DNA of 31,020 nt from Bacillota bacterium (GTDB taxonomy: Bacteria; Bacillota; Clostridia; Christensenellales; Aristaeellaceae), in NCBI GenBank assembly GCA_023402355.1, contig JAEXCG010000077.1, forward strand, positions 1 to 31,020, given 5' to 3'. The notes beneath the pieces are model-generated. The model did not search any database. It was not told where the DNA came from and saw only the letters and a list, made by a program, of their open reading frames with translations. Shown one piece after another: positions 1 to 8,220 of this stretch. Both the position numbers and the translations under genes were made by a program. Each line of letters begins with the position of its first letter. Positions within the stretch are counted from its first letter, which is position 1.

Positions 1-1408
1 GGTTGTCGGCATGGCGCTGCACCACCGCGATGTAGGGCGGCACCGGACGCCCCTCGCCCTGCGTGATGCCGTGGGGGCTGAGCGTCACCTCCCCAAAGGC
101 CCGCGTAAAGGCCTCCGGCCCGATCTCGCCCACGAGGTCCATGATCTCCCGCTCCAGCGCTTGAAGCCGAACCTCGTCGAGGTTTTGATCCGTGACCGCG
201 CGGTAGGAAAGCGTGAGCTGGCGCTCAAACAGGCGCATGATGTCCGTCGCCGTGAGGCCCAGGCTCGCCATCGCGGGGGTCAGATACTTGAGCCCCGCGT
301 TCAGCGCGCCGAGCGTGCGCTCCGCCATGCGCTGGTCGGGCATGTTCTGCATGGCGCGGCACAGCGCCGTCACGCCCTCCATGATCGTGGGCGTATCGAC
401 CATGGCGCTCATCAGCCGCCGGGCGCGCTCGCGCGCGTAGGCCGCGTCCTCGTCGGGCGAGCAGCCGTAGTAGGCATCCCGAAACGCCTCGTCCGGCACG
501 AAGACCATGTCCACGCCCAGGCGCATGTACGCCCCCATGCGCGGCACGAAGTCCTCCGCGTTCACGACGTTGTAGATCGGGTAGGCGTCCGGCGCGCCCG
601 CGAAGCCCAGCCCCGCCACCGTCGGCGCGGCGAACGTGTAGCCCAGCAGGTTTTCCGCCCGCGCGCCCTGCTCCTCCATGAGCAGGTGCACGTAGGCCTG
701 CGCGGAGGCGCCGCCCTGCGAATGGCCGCAAACGAGCAGGCGCACCGGGCTGTCCTCCCGCGCGCACAGGTTCACCGCGTCCAGCAGCGTCAGCTTCTCC
801 CGGCCCAGCGCGTGGGCCACCTGCGGGTAGGAGATGCGCTCCGCGTTCTCCATGAGCTGGCGGGCGACCTGCGAAAAGCCCTCGTGCAGGCCGTCCTTGC
901 AGGTCATCTTCAGGTTGGTGACCCAGTCGTAAAACTTTCTGCTCGTGCCCATGAAGCTGATGGCGATGACATAGCGCCCGTCCGGCGCCTCGTGCGCCAT
1001 GGTGACGACCTTGCCCGTGTCCGTCGCGACGAGCTGGCGCACGCCGCGCAGCACGTCGCCCAGCGAAAAGCGCATCGCCCCGCGCGCCTTCTTCATGCGG
1101 ATGCCCCGGCGGATGGCCTGCGCGGGCTGCCATTCGCCATAGCGCCCGTCGATCGCGTCGAACAGGCGGTTTTCCGCCTGAAATGTGCAGTCCATCCAGC
1201 CCGCGTCGAAAAAGCGTTCGACCTCCAGATCGTACGTCGCGGCGGCCATCTCCGCGCAAAGGCGCGAGAGCACCGGGTCAAAGGGCGGCATCGCGCGCCC
1301 CCAGGCGTTCTTTCGGGGCGGCGAAAAGGCCCCCTCCACCGCCGCCAGATCCACGCGCGTCAGCTTCCCGCGCACGATATGCCTGCGCCGCGTCGTCATT
1401 CTCTTCAC
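1..1408 (-). CDS. Class-3 lipase-like alpha/beta hydrolase, 3' end outside window
   Basis: A serine hydrolase of the lipase class 3 type. The reading frame is open from a GTG at 1408 to the window edge, giving 469 residues with the C-terminus missing. The nucleophile elbow is GHSQGGASA with Ser230, followed by AQAYVHLL and then YTFAAPTVAG, as in class-3 lipases. NAEDFVPR, some 50 residues later, supplies the likely catalytic Asp; the His would lie further on. GTG is chosen because GGAGGA ends six bases upstream; the in-frame ATG three codons later lies too far from it. No signal peptide or membrane segment is visible, so the protein is probably cytoplasmic, and its natural substrate is unknown. 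It diverges from the TraX-like gene and has its own promoter. The family is clear from the motifs; lipase activity itself is inference. Confidence 0.85.
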   Translation of the reverse strand, partial: MKRMTTRRRHIVRGKLTRVDLAAVEGAFSPPRKNAWGRAMPPFDPVLSRLCAEMAAATYDLEVERFFDAGWMDCTFQAENRLFDAIDGRYGEWQPAQAIRRGIRMKKARGAMRFSLGDVLRGVRQLVATDTGKVVTMAHEAPDGRYVIAISFMGTSRKFYDWVTNLKMTCKDGLHEGFSQVARQLMENAERISYPQVAHALGREKLTLLDAVNLCAREDSPVRLLVCGHSQGGASAQAYVHLLMEEQGARAENLLGYTFAAPTVAGLGFAGAPDAYPIYNVVNAEDFVPRMGAYMRLGVDMVFVPDEAFRDAYYGCSPDEDAAYARERARRLMSAMVDTPTIMEGVTALCRAMQNMPDQRMAERTLGALNAGLKYLTPAMASLGLTATDIMRLFERQLTLSYRAVTDQNLDEVRLQALEREIMDLVGEIGPEAFTRAFGEVTLSPHGITQGEGRPVPPYIAVVQRHADN

Positions 1409-1462
1409 GCTTTATCCTCCGCCCGACGGCCCCTGCAAAGACCGTTTGTCGATTCTTCGCTC

Positions 1463-1491
1463 ATTATAGCATATCGCGCGCCGCTTTACAA
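1463..1491 (-). promoter_or_regulatory. Sigma-A-like promoter of the lipase-like gene
   Basis: On the minus strand TTGTAA (1491-1486) and a perfect TATAAT (1468-1463) are separated by 17 bp. The start codon lies about 55 bases downstream. Confidence 0.65.
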
Positions 1492-1502
1492 AGCGAAGCG
1501 CA

Positions 1503-1531
1503 TTGACAAACCCGGCCCGATTTTGTAGTAT
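1503..1531 (+). promoter_or_regulatory. Sigma-A-like promoter of the TraX-family gene
   Basis: TTGACA (1503-1508) and TAGTAT (1526-1531) are separated by 17 bp. It is divergent from the lipase promoter, only 11 bp separating the two -35 boxes. Confidence 0.7.
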
Positions 1532-1564
1532 GTGTAAGAAACTTTTTCCGGGGGAGGGAACCCT

Positions 1565-2266
1565 TTGACCGCATTCGCGCTGCGCCTCATCGCGCTTCTT
1601 TGCATGGCGCTGGACCAGCTCGGCCTCGTGCTGCTTCCGGGCGTCTCCCTCTTGCGCGCCGTGGGCCGCCTGGCCCTGCCGCTCTACTGCTTTCTGCTCT
1701 CCGAGGGCTACCGCCACACCCGCAGCCTGCGCCGCTACGGCCTGCGCCTCTTCCTGCTCGCGCTCGTCAGCGAGGTGCCGTTTGACCTCGTGCACTTCGA
1801 CGCGCTCTTTTCGCCCGTGGGGCAGAACGTGGTCTTTACATTATGCCTTTCCCTGCTTGCCCTATGCTGCTACGACGCGCTGATCGAAAAAAAGCCCCTG
1901 CTCTGCGCCGCCGCCGTGCTGCTTTGCTGTATGGCGGCCATGCTGCTGCGCTCGGATTACGCGGCCTACGGCGTGCTGCTCACGCTCTGCTTTCACGTCT
2001 TCGCGGACAGCCCCGGCCTCAGGGCGGCGGGCTTTGCGGCGCTGCTTTCGGCCTACCTGCTGCAGCTCTACGCAGCCGGCGCCCCGGCGTCCTTTCTGCT
2101 GCTCTCGCCCTGCGCGCTGCTATCTCTCCTGCCCATCACGCTGTACAACGGCCGCCCGGGCATCCGGCGGCTCCGCTTCGGGTTTTACGCCGCCTATCCG
2201 CTCGGCCTGCTCGCGCTCTACCTCGTCCGCCATTTCCGGCTGATTCCGCCGTATTGGTATTTGTGA
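1565..2266 (+). CDS. TraX-family integral membrane protein
   Basis: A 233-residue, very hydrophobic protein with about seven membrane segments. The N-terminal half matches the TraX pattern: a first helix with MALDQLG, then GRLALPLYCFLLSEGYRHT, then RYGLRLFLLALVSEVPFDL. The conserved SEGYRHT and SEVPFD stretches face the membrane surface in the family. TraX of the F plasmid acetylates pilin, but chromosomal Firmicutes members have no known substrate; an acyl-transfer role in the envelope is only a family-level guess. Translation starts at TTG (1565), ten bases or fewer after the strong purine tract GGGGGAGGG, and no ATG nearby has a better site. It is followed by a separate promoter for the peptidoglycan-binding gene, so it is probably monocistronic. 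Confidence 0.8.
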   Translation: MTAFALRLIALLCMALDQLGLVLLPGVSLLRAVGRLALPLYCFLLSEGYRHTRSLRRYGLRLFLLALVSEVPFDLVHFDALFSPVGQNVVFTLCLSLLALCCYDALIEKKPLLCAAAVLLCCMAAMLLRSDYAAYGVLLTLCFHVFADSPGLRAAGFAALLSAYLLQLYAAGAPASFLLLSPCALLSLLPITLYNGRPGIRRLRFGFYAAYPLGLLALYLVRHFRLIPPYWYL

Positions 2267-2312
2267 CGGGCCTGCCGTTTCCCTGCACAGATTACCAATA
2301 TATGACGAAAAC

Positions 2313-2341
2313 TTTACTTTTTTGTGTCCATCCGCTATAAT
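2313..2341 (+). promoter_or_regulatory. Sigma-A-like promoter of the peptidoglycan-binding protein gene
   Basis: TTTACT (2313-2318), 17 bp, then TATAAT (2336-2341). The coding start lies 50 bases downstream. Confidence 0.7.
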
Positions 2342-2390
2342 GCCCCTAAAAAGCGCGCCTTACGGGGCTGCGTGCAGGAGGGATAGCGAA

Positions 2391-3842
2391 TTGAACCTGA
2401 AACGAAGGACGGGCGCGGCGCTGCTCGCGCTTACGATGCTGCTGGCGTCGCCGGCCTCGGCGGCTCGCCTGCTCTATACAGGCACCCGCGGCGACGACGT
2501 GCGCGCGGTGCAGCTTCAGCTCATCGACCTGGGGTACGCCCCGGGGACGGCGGACGGCATCTTCGGCAGCCGCACCCAGCGGGCCGTCTCCGCCTTTCAG
2601 AAAAAGGCCGGCCTCAAGGCCGACGGCGTGGTCGGCCCCAAGACCTACGACAAGCTGGAAGAGGCGGCGGGCGGCTCCGGCGGCAGCGGCGATGGAGAGG
2701 CCCCCGCGCCCGACGTCACCCCGGCGCCCACCCAGGCGCCGTCCGGCGGCGGCTCCTCCGGCGGTTCTTCGTCCTCCGGGACGTACCGCAACCTGAAGGT
2801 CGGCAGCAAGGGCGAGGACGTGTCGCGCGTGCAGCGCCAGCTCAAGGCCCTGGGCTACTTTAACGCCTCGGTCACGGGCGGCTACTACAGCGTCACCCGC
2901 AGCGCCGTGCGCGCCTTTCAGCGCGACCACGGTCTCTCCGCGGACGGCGTGGCCGGGCGGAACACGCAGTCAAAGCTCGATTCGCTCGTGACCGCGGACG
3001 GAACGCTCATCGGCGGCGGCAGCGGCTCAAACGGGGGCGGCGATTCAAACGAAGGCGGCGACGGCCCGACGCCCGCCCCGACGCCGAAGCCTACGCCCAA
3101 GCCCACGCAAAAGCCCTCCGCCAACGCGACGCCCTACCCGACGCTGCGCAAGGGCGCGACAGGCGACGACGTGCTGATGCTGCAAAGCAAGCTGAAGGAA
3201 CTGGGCTACTACACGGGCGAGGTGCACGGCACCTACGACAGCGCGACGGTCACGGCGGTCAAGGCGTTCCAGAAGAACAACAACACCGGCGTGGACGGCG
3301 TGGCGGGCGCGGCGACGCTGCGCATCCTCTACGAGCGCGACCCCGTGCGCGCGGACGAGGCGCCCAAGCCCGTGCCCACCGTGGCCCCCGGCGTGGGCGA
3401 GATGCAGGGGCCGGACCCCTCCTCGGTGGAGCTGGCCCACTGGTTTGACGACGTGAAGCAGAACTACAAAAACGGCCAGAAGCTGACGGTCTACGACCCG
3501 TCCACCGGCCTTGGCTGGAAGCTCAAGATTTACGCGATGGGCCGCCACGCGGACTGCGAGCCGCTGACGGCGGAGGACACGGCGATCATGTACAAGGCCT
3601 TCGGCAACCAGAACACCTGGACGCCCAAGCCGGTCTATGTGAACATGCCCGACGGCCGCTGGATACTCGCCACGACGCACAACGTCGCCCACCTGACCGG
3701 CTCCATCTCGGACAACGACTTCGACGGGCACCTTTGCGTGCACTTTTACCGCGACATGGAGGAGTGCCAGCAGAACGACCCGAACTACGGCGTCACCAAC
3801 CAAAAGGCGATCCGCGACACCTGGGCCAGGCTGCACCCCTGA
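2391..3842 (+). CDS. Secreted protein with three peptidoglycan-binding domains
   Basis: A 483-residue exported wall-binding protein. The signal peptide covers residues 1-24 with an ASA cleavage site. Three PG_binding_1 domains follow at roughly 27-92, 135-199 and 252-317, each with the G-DV--(L/V)Q--L--LGY, A--AFQ and (D)GV-G--T motifs. They are separated by Gly/Ser-rich and TPKPTPKPT linkers. The last 140 residues form a different globular domain with WFDDV, LGWKLKIYAMGRHADCEPLT, HLTGSI and DGHLCVHFYRDM; its His and Cys residues recall a catalytic site such as the SHGC of L,D-transpeptidases, but the order differs and I do not assign an enzyme. TTG at 2391 is chosen because AGGAGGG ends eight bases upstream and because it begins the signal peptide. 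A strong terminator follows. Confidence 0.85.
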   Translation: MNLKRRTGAALLALTMLLASPASAARLLYTGTRGDDVRAVQLQLIDLGYAPGTADGIFGSRTQRAVSAFQKKAGLKADGVVGPKTYDKLEEAAGGSGGSGDGEAPAPDVTPAPTQAPSGGGSSGGSSSSGTYRNLKVGSKGEDVSRVQRQLKALGYFNASVTGGYYSVTRSAVRAFQRDHGLSADGVAGRNTQSKLDSLVTADGTLIGGGSGSNGGGDSNEGGDGPTPAPTPKPTPKPTQKPSANATPYPTLRKGATGDDVLMLQSKLKELGYYTGEVHGTYDSATVTAVKAFQKNNNTGVDGVAGAATLRILYERDPVRADEAPKPVPTVAPGVGEMQGPDPSSVELAHWFDDVKQNYKNGQKLTVYDPSTGLGWKLKIYAMGRHADCEPLTAEDTAIMYKAFGNQNTWTPKPVYVNMPDGRWILATTHNVAHLTGSISDNDFDGHLCVHFYRDMEECQQNDPNYGVTNQKAIRDTWARLHP

Positions 3843-3879
3843 CGCGCCCAAGCGCAGCGGCACAATCGAATCTCTAAAA

Positions 3880-3916
3880 GCGACGGAGGCCGGGCATTCG
3901 CCCCGGCCTCCGTCGC
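3880..3916. terminator. Bidirectional intrinsic terminator
   Basis: A perfect 15-bp stem pairs 3880-3894 with 3902-3916 around a 7-base loop. A T-rich tail follows on the plus strand and TTTT on the minus strand. It lies between the convergent peptidoglycan-binding and marR genes. Confidence 0.85.
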
Positions 3917-3952
3917 TCTGTATATCCCCTTTTTGAAACAAACCCGTTCACG

Positions 3953-4369
3953 CTAGTCCCTGAACCTTTGGAGGAGCCCCTCGAGCTGGTCCACCTCCTC
4001 CTGCGTGAAGGCGGACACCCGGCGCTCGCAGTAGCGGAAGAACGCCGCGCGAATCTCCTGCGCCAGCGAAAGGCCGTGCTCCGTCAGGAACACGCGCACG
4101 CAGCGCCGGTTCACCGGGTCGGCGCGCCGCTCGACGAGGCCGCACGCCTCCATGTCGCTGAGCATATCGCTCATGGTCGAGCGGGAAGCCCCGTAGATTT
4201 CGGCCAGCTCCTGCTGGATCATGCCGGGGTGGTCGATGAGGTAGTGCAGCATCGTGCAGTGCGTGGCGCGCACGCCCAGCTTTAGGAGCTGTGCGCTCTC
4301 CTCGCGGTAAAACTGGCGGATCACGTCCGCGAAAGCGATATAGCTCTGCGGCGAACGAATCTTCGGCAT
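3953..4369 (-). CDS. MarR-family winged-helix regulator
   Basis: A 138-residue cytoplasmic DNA-binding protein. The central winged helix runs from about residue 45 to 115: THCTMLHYLIDHPGMIQQELA, then the recognition helix ASRSTMSDMLSDMEACGLVER, then the wing ADPVNRRCVRVFLTEHG. The flanking helices form the dimer interface usual for MarR proteins. ATG at 4369 is preceded by AAGGAGG at ideal spacing; longer in-frame starts lack a site. It has its own promoter upstream. No divergent target gene is adjacent; the same-strand GNAT gene ends upstream of that promoter. Ligand and targets cannot be inferred from the sequence. Confidence 0.9.
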   Translation of the reverse strand: MPKIRSPQSYIAFADVIRQFYREESAQLLKLGVRATHCTMLHYLIDHPGMIQQELAEIYGASRSTMSDMLSDMEACGLVERRADPVNRRCVRVFLTEHGLSLAQEIRAAFFRYCERRVSAFTQEEVDQLEGLLQRFRD

Positions 4370-4473
4370 CGACGGTTCCTCCTTTGTGTGCGCCCGCCGG
4401 GCGCTTTTCGTCCGGGGAAGAAAAGCGTTCCGGCATCCCCTCGCCCGGCACATCCCGCCGGGCCCGTTTCCTC

Positions 4474-4502
4474 AGTATAGGCGCTTTTCCGCGCTTTTGC
4501 AA
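4474..4502 (-). promoter_or_regulatory. Promoter of the MarR gene
   Basis: On the minus strand TTGCAA (4502-4497), 17 bp, TATACT (4479-4474). It lies between the stop codon of the upstream GNAT gene and marR, giving the regulator separate transcription. Confidence 0.6.
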
Positions 4503-4508
4503 GCGCGC

Positions 4509-4955
4509 TCAGTCCCGGCGCTCCCGCACCATCACGTGCTCGCCGTGCAGGTCGCGCTCGCCGTTTCGTGCAAAGCCGAAGCGCTCGTACAGGCGCTCCG
4601 CGACCCGGTTCCCCTCCACCACGCTCAGGTAGATGCGCTCGCAGCCGTACTCCGCCTCGATGCGCGAGAGCAGCGGCCCCAGGCACGCCTTCGCCAGCCC
4701 CCGCCCCTGCCGGGGCGCGTCGATGAGAAACCGGTCGAGCCATACGCGGTTTTCGCTGGGCCATAGGCCGTACATCGCAAAGCCCACGGCCTCGCCCTCC
4801 GACAGCAGCAGCACGGGCCGCCAGCAGGCGACCTGCTCCGCCTCGCGCAGGCACTGCGCCACCGGCTCCACCGTGCCCTCCTGCCCGGGGCCCACGCCCA
4901 TCGCAAGCGCCTGCCCGCAGTTCTTTGCCGTCACCGGCACGATTTCAATGCCCAT
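4509..4955 (-). CDS. GNAT-family N-acetyltransferase, polyamine-acetyltransferase-like
   Basis: A 148-residue single-domain GNAT enzyme that would transfer an acetyl group from acetyl-CoA. Visible motifs in order are AVGFAMYGLWPSENRVWLDR (beta-4), FLIDAPRQGRGLAKACL with the RQGRGLA pyrophosphate-binding loop, and LSVVEGNRVAERLYERFGF. The layout, with an early VGPGQEGTVEPVAQCLREAE segment and the FLID--RQG-G core, resembles BltD/spermine-spermidine acetyltransferases, though substrate cannot be fixed. ATG at 4955 is preceded by a purine-rich AAAGGGAG site; the longer in-frame start would add an Arg-rich tail atypical of the family. No clear promoter was found between it and the divergent secreted-protein gene. 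Confidence 0.85.
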   Translation of the reverse strand: MGIEIVPVTAKNCGQALAMGVGPGQEGTVEPVAQCLREAEQVACWRPVLLLSEGEAVGFAMYGLWPSENRVWLDRFLIDAPRQGRGLAKACLGPLLSRIEAEYGCERIYLSVVEGNRVAERLYERFGFARNGERDLHGEHVMVRERRD

Positions 4956-5057
4956 CGTCTCGCTCCCTTTCCTCTCTCGCCTGTGCATTCGACCCCAAAG
5001 CGCCTTTTCCTGCCGCGCGGGCGGGTTTCTCCTAAATATGAACTTTCTGTGAACGGC

Positions 5058-5086
5058 TTGACGGCGCATGACTACTGTGATAGTAT
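5058..5086 (+). promoter_or_regulatory. Sigma-A-like promoter of the first propeller/solute-binding gene
   Basis: TTGACG (5058-5063), 17 bp, TAGTAT (5081-5086). An operator-like repeat overlaps the -10 box. Confidence 0.7.
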
Positions 5087-5115
5087 ATCCCTCGTAAGCT
5101 TACTACTTCGATAGT
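5071..5115 (+). repeat. Two operator-like direct repeats across the promoter
   Basis: ACTACTGTGATAGT (5071-5084) and ACTACTTCGATAGT (5102-5115) match at 12 of 14 positions. Each has ACTA...TAGT inverted arms around six bases. Their starts are 31 bp apart, about three helical turns, so both lie on one face of the DNA. The first overlaps the -10 element and the second lies downstream of the likely transcription start. This is the geometry of a repressor site; the repressor is unknown. Confidence 0.5.
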
Positions 5116-5129
5116 CTGAGAGGTGCTCT

Positions 5130-7310
5130 ATGAAAACCAGATGCCTTTGCCTGCTGCTGTGCCTGTTTTTGGCGCTTTCCTCCTCCGCGCTGGCCGCGCC
5201 GGGCGACGCGCAGCTCTACTCCGAATCGACCGAGGGCCTGTCGATGACCGCCTGGCAGGGCGGGGCCCTCGTGCTCACGTCCAAGGGGCTGGAGAAGGTC
5301 GCCCCCGACGGCAGCTCGACCCTGCTCTTCCCCGTGCCGCAGGAGATGTCCGCCTACGACACGCTGATCTACGGCGACGGCGCGACGCTTTACGCGCTGG
5401 ATAAGACGAGCGGCGCGCTCTCCACCTGGGACCTGAAGACCGGCGAGCTGACCCTCCTGTGCCAGCTCAACTGGGATGGGCTCGGCCTGACGATGGACGG
5501 CTACACGTTCGCGGCGGAGGTTTCCTCGCTGTACGTCGCGGACGGCATGGCCACGCTGCTGCTGGTGAGCGACGACTACCTGACCGCCTCGCTCCAGCGC
5601 TTCAGCCTGGAAGACGGCGCGCGCACCCCGACCGGCGTGGAGCGCCTGACCAGCGTGACGCCCTATCAGGACGGCAAGCTGCTCGGCTCCACCTACGACA
5701 CCGGCGCGCCCGCGGGCAGTCAAAGCCGTCTTTTGCGCATCGACCCCGTGACCGGCAACACGGAGGACGCGGGCCCGCTGCCGGACGGCGCCGCGGGGCT
5801 CGCCTACGACGCCGAAAGCGACTACTTCTACTGCCTTAGCGCGAGCGAGCTGCACCGCGGCCGCGTAGGCGAGGCGACGGAGTGCGTGGCCTACATCCCC
5901 TCCAACGCGCCCTACATCAGCATGACCTCGGCGGACCGCCAGCCGCAGACCGCGCTGCTTTCGGGCGGCCTCTTCGCCTCGCTGGACTACGGGGTGCTGA
6001 CGGTGCGCAACGCGGACCCGCAGTACAAGCCCAGCCGCACGCTGCGCATCAGCGGCGGCAGCTCGGACGACGCCTACCGCGCGTTCACTCGGGAGCACCC
6101 GGAAATCCCGGTGATCTTCGAGCCGGTCACCCTCACCTCCGCGGAGGACGTGATGCGCGCGATGGTCGGCGGCGACGGCGCGGACATCTACGTGCTGCCT
6201 GTTTCGAGCACGCTGTACGCCCCGCTGATCGAGAAGGGCTACCTGAACGACCTGACGCAGAGCGAGACGATCCGCTCGCTGGTGGAGCGGATGTACCCCG
6301 CGCTCGCCGAGGGGCTGATGCAGGGCGGCAAGATTTTCGCCGTCCCCTCCTCGATGTACGCGACGACCCTGGGCTACAGCCCCTACGTGCTCGAGCAGCT
6401 CGGCCTCACGGAGGACGACCTGCCGAAGACCCTGCCGGAGTTCCTCGAGTTCGTCGGCCGCTGGGACGACGAGTTCGCGGAGGAACACCCCACCCTCTCG
6501 CTGTTCACGGAGTCGTTCGACATGTCCGAGGCCAAGCTGCTCTTCTTCGACCGGCTGCTTTCGCAGTACGAGTCCACGCTCCGGCTGCGCGGCGAGGAAA
6601 TCTCGTTCGACACGCCGCTCTTCCGCGAGCTGCTGGCCGCTTTGGAGGGCGCGAACCTGCCGGAGCTGGCCGAGTCCATCTTCGACGTAACCTCGGGCGT
6701 GTCCCGCGCCTACACGATCTTCGACGACTCCGCCAAGCCCACCGCCCTGTTTGACTTCTACTACTCCGCCTACGTCATGGACTACAACCTCGACCAGGGC
6801 TACGAGCCGCTGCTGCTGCCCCTTTCGCAGGACACGCCCGCGCTGCTGGACGCCTACATGGAGGTGTACGTCGTGAACGCCTCCAGCGAAAACGCCGACC
6901 TCGCCGTCGCCTACCTGGAGACGGTCGCAAACAACCTGGGCGACGGCCTCACGCGCACGCTGCTGCCGGACGTGAACGAGCCGGTCGAGAACCCGAACAT
7001 GGTGGAAAACATTCAGGAGGGCGAGGCCGCCCTCAAGGAAGCGGAGGAGCGCGGCGACGAGGAGAGCGCGGCGGTGCTGCGCGAGCAGCTCGCCTACACG
7101 CAGAAATACCGCTACGCCATCTCGCCCGAAAACATCGAGATGTACCGGAATGTCGCGGATAGTCTGACGCTTTCCACCGCCAGCGCGGTCTATGGCGACT
7201 ACGCGCAGGACCTGCTCAAGCGCTACCTGACCGGCCAGCTCGACGCGGACGGGTTCATCCGCCAGCTCCAGCAGAAGCTGCGCATGGCGCAGATGGAGCA
7301 GATCGGGTAA
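5130..7310 (+). CDS. Secreted beta-propeller-like/solute-binding-like protein (paralogue 1)
   Basis: A 726-residue exported protein. The signal peptide ends near residue 22 (ALA); no lipobox Cys follows, so it is not an obvious lipoprotein. Residues 25-300 contain repeated short beta-rich stretches such as ALVLTSKGLEKVAPDG, LYALDKTSGALSTWDL and LLRIDPVTGNTED, typical of a beta-propeller. From about residue 305 (TLRISGGSSDDAYRAF) the sequence looks like an extracellular solute-binding protein: GADIYVLPVSSTLYAPLIEKG, LNDLT, MQGGKIFAVPSSM. A charged helical insert at about 620-660 and the tail YLTGQLDADGFIRQLQQKL complete it. The gene at 23669 has the same architecture and matching motifs. No ABC permease gene is adjacent, so a sensing or binding role rather than transport is possible. 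ATG at 5130 follows GAGAGG. Confidence 0.75.
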   Translation: MKTRCLCLLLCLFLALSSSALAAPGDAQLYSESTEGLSMTAWQGGALVLTSKGLEKVAPDGSSTLLFPVPQEMSAYDTLIYGDGATLYALDKTSGALSTWDLKTGELTLLCQLNWDGLGLTMDGYTFAAEVSSLYVADGMATLLLVSDDYLTASLQRFSLEDGARTPTGVERLTSVTPYQDGKLLGSTYDTGAPAGSQSRLLRIDPVTGNTEDAGPLPDGAAGLAYDAESDYFYCLSASELHRGRVGEATECVAYIPSNAPYISMTSADRQPQTALLSGGLFASLDYGVLTVRNADPQYKPSRTLRISGGSSDDAYRAFTREHPEIPVIFEPVTLTSAEDVMRAMVGGDGADIYVLPVSSTLYAPLIEKGYLNDLTQSETIRSLVERMYPALAEGLMQGGKIFAVPSSMYATTLGYSPYVLEQLGLTEDDLPKTLPEFLEFVGRWDDEFAEEHPTLSLFTESFDMSEAKLLFFDRLLSQYESTLRLRGEEISFDTPLFRELLAALEGANLPELAESIFDVTSGVSRAYTIFDDSAKPTALFDFYYSAYVMDYNLDQGYEPLLLPLSQDTPALLDAYMEVYVVNASSENADLAVAYLETVANNLGDGLTRTLLPDVNEPVENPNMVENIQEGEAALKEAEERGDEESAAVLREQLAYTQKYRYAISPENIEMYRNVADSLTLSTASAVYGDYAQDLLKRYLTGQLDADGFIRQLQQKLRMAQMEQIG

Positions 7311-7315
7311 CCTGA

Positions 7316-7354
7316 AAGGGTTCCGACGGGAAATCGCCTCCCGCCGGAACCCTT
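7316..7354. terminator. Intrinsic terminator between convergent genes
   Basis: A 16-bp stem with one mismatch pairs 7316-7331 with 7339-7354. A run of T follows on the plus strand. It serves the secreted-protein gene and probably also the minus-strand GNAT gene ending at 7371. Confidence 0.85.
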
Positions 7355-7370
7355 CTTTTTTCTCGCCACG

Positions 7371-8216
7371 TCACGCGCGCGATAGCGCCGGGAACCGGAC
7401 GCCCTGCGGCAGGTGAAAGCCGCGCACGAAGAGCGTCGTGTCCTCCTCCCGGAGGGGGCGCTGCGCCATCCCCTCCTCCGCTTCCGGCGTAAAGCCGAGC
7501 CGCACCCGCTCGCCGTCCGCGCGCGCGAGGCAGGCCGCCGCCTCCCGCACCGAAAGCCCCTCGCCGTAAAGGGCGCTAAACTCCAGGGCGTCCTCCGCAA
7601 GGTCCGCGACCGCGATCCGCCCGCTCCCCAGCTCGTAGACGCACTCGCGCATGAACCCGGCGGCGTAGAACATGCCCAGCGCGGCGGGGCGCGAAAGCGA
7701 CAGCCGCGCCTGCTCCCCGCCCGTGCGCATGGCCCAGGCCACGCGCTGCACCTGCGCCGGGTCGTCCATGGAGAGCTTGCGCGCGCCGCCCGTGCGCCGG
7801 TCGACCACGAAGCTGTGCGCCGTCTCCCGCGCCCGCTCAAAGCCGAATTTCGGGTAAAAGTCCAGCACGCTGTCGTTGGCGAAGAGGTAGACGCCGTCAC
7901 AGCGCCCCGCATAATGCTCGAGCGCGGCCTCCATCAGCGCGCGCGACAGCCCGCGTCCGCGCGCCCCGGGCGCCGTCATCACCGTGCCGATCTGCACGAG
8001 GCGCAGCGGCCTTTCGTCCATCTCAAACGTCAGCTCGTTCGCGGAGACGTTCGCCACCGCCTCGTCCCCCTCAAAGAAGGTGAAGGGGACGTAGGTGCCG
8101 TCCGCGAACCCGCCGCGAACCCAGGCATCAAAGTCGAACCCGTAGACCTCACGCGTCAGCGCGTTCAGGCCCGCGCGCAGGCGTTCGTCCCCAAAGTACC
8201 CGATTTCAAGGCGCAT
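7371..8216 (-). CDS. GNAT-family acetyltransferase with extended C-terminal region
   Basis: A 281-residue protein whose first 140 residues are a GNAT domain: VSANELTFEM, then IGTVMTAPGARGRGLSRALM with the acetyl-CoA loop ARGRGLS, then VYLFANDSVLDFYPKFGFER. The second half, about residues 145-281, contains a poorly conserved alpha/beta region (RKLSMDD, AALGMFYAAGF, VRGFHLPQGVRFP) that recalls the two-domain Firmicutes acetyltransferases related to Eis, but it lacks a full SCP2-like module. Substrate unknown. ATG at 8216 lies four bases after the stop of the DUF523 gene, with GGAAGTGAG overlapping that stop as a ribosome binding site, so the two are probably co-translated from one mRNA. Confidence 0.8.
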   Translation of the reverse strand: MRLEIGYFGDERLRAGLNALTREVYGFDFDAWVRGGFADGTYVPFTFFEGDEAVANVSANELTFEMDERPLRLVQIGTVMTAPGARGRGLSRALMEAALEHYAGRCDGVYLFANDSVLDFYPKFGFERARETAHSFVVDRRTGGARKLSMDDPAQVQRVAWAMRTGGEQARLSLSRPAALGMFYAAGFMRECVYELGSGRIAVADLAEDALEFSALYGEGLSVREAAACLARADGERVRLGFTPEAEEGMAQRPLREEDTTLFVRGFHLPQGVRFPALSRA

Positions 8217-8220
8217 GTTC

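Noticed and set aside
11..1528. Plus-strand open frame opposite the lipase gene
   Set aside because: Its product is His/Arg/Val/Leu-rich and resembles no family, while the minus frame has GHSQGG and NAEDFVPR lipase motifs.
5000..5057. A promoter for the GNAT gene in the minus direction
   Set aside because: TTCACA and a TATTTA-like sequence occur but at wrong spacing; not supported.
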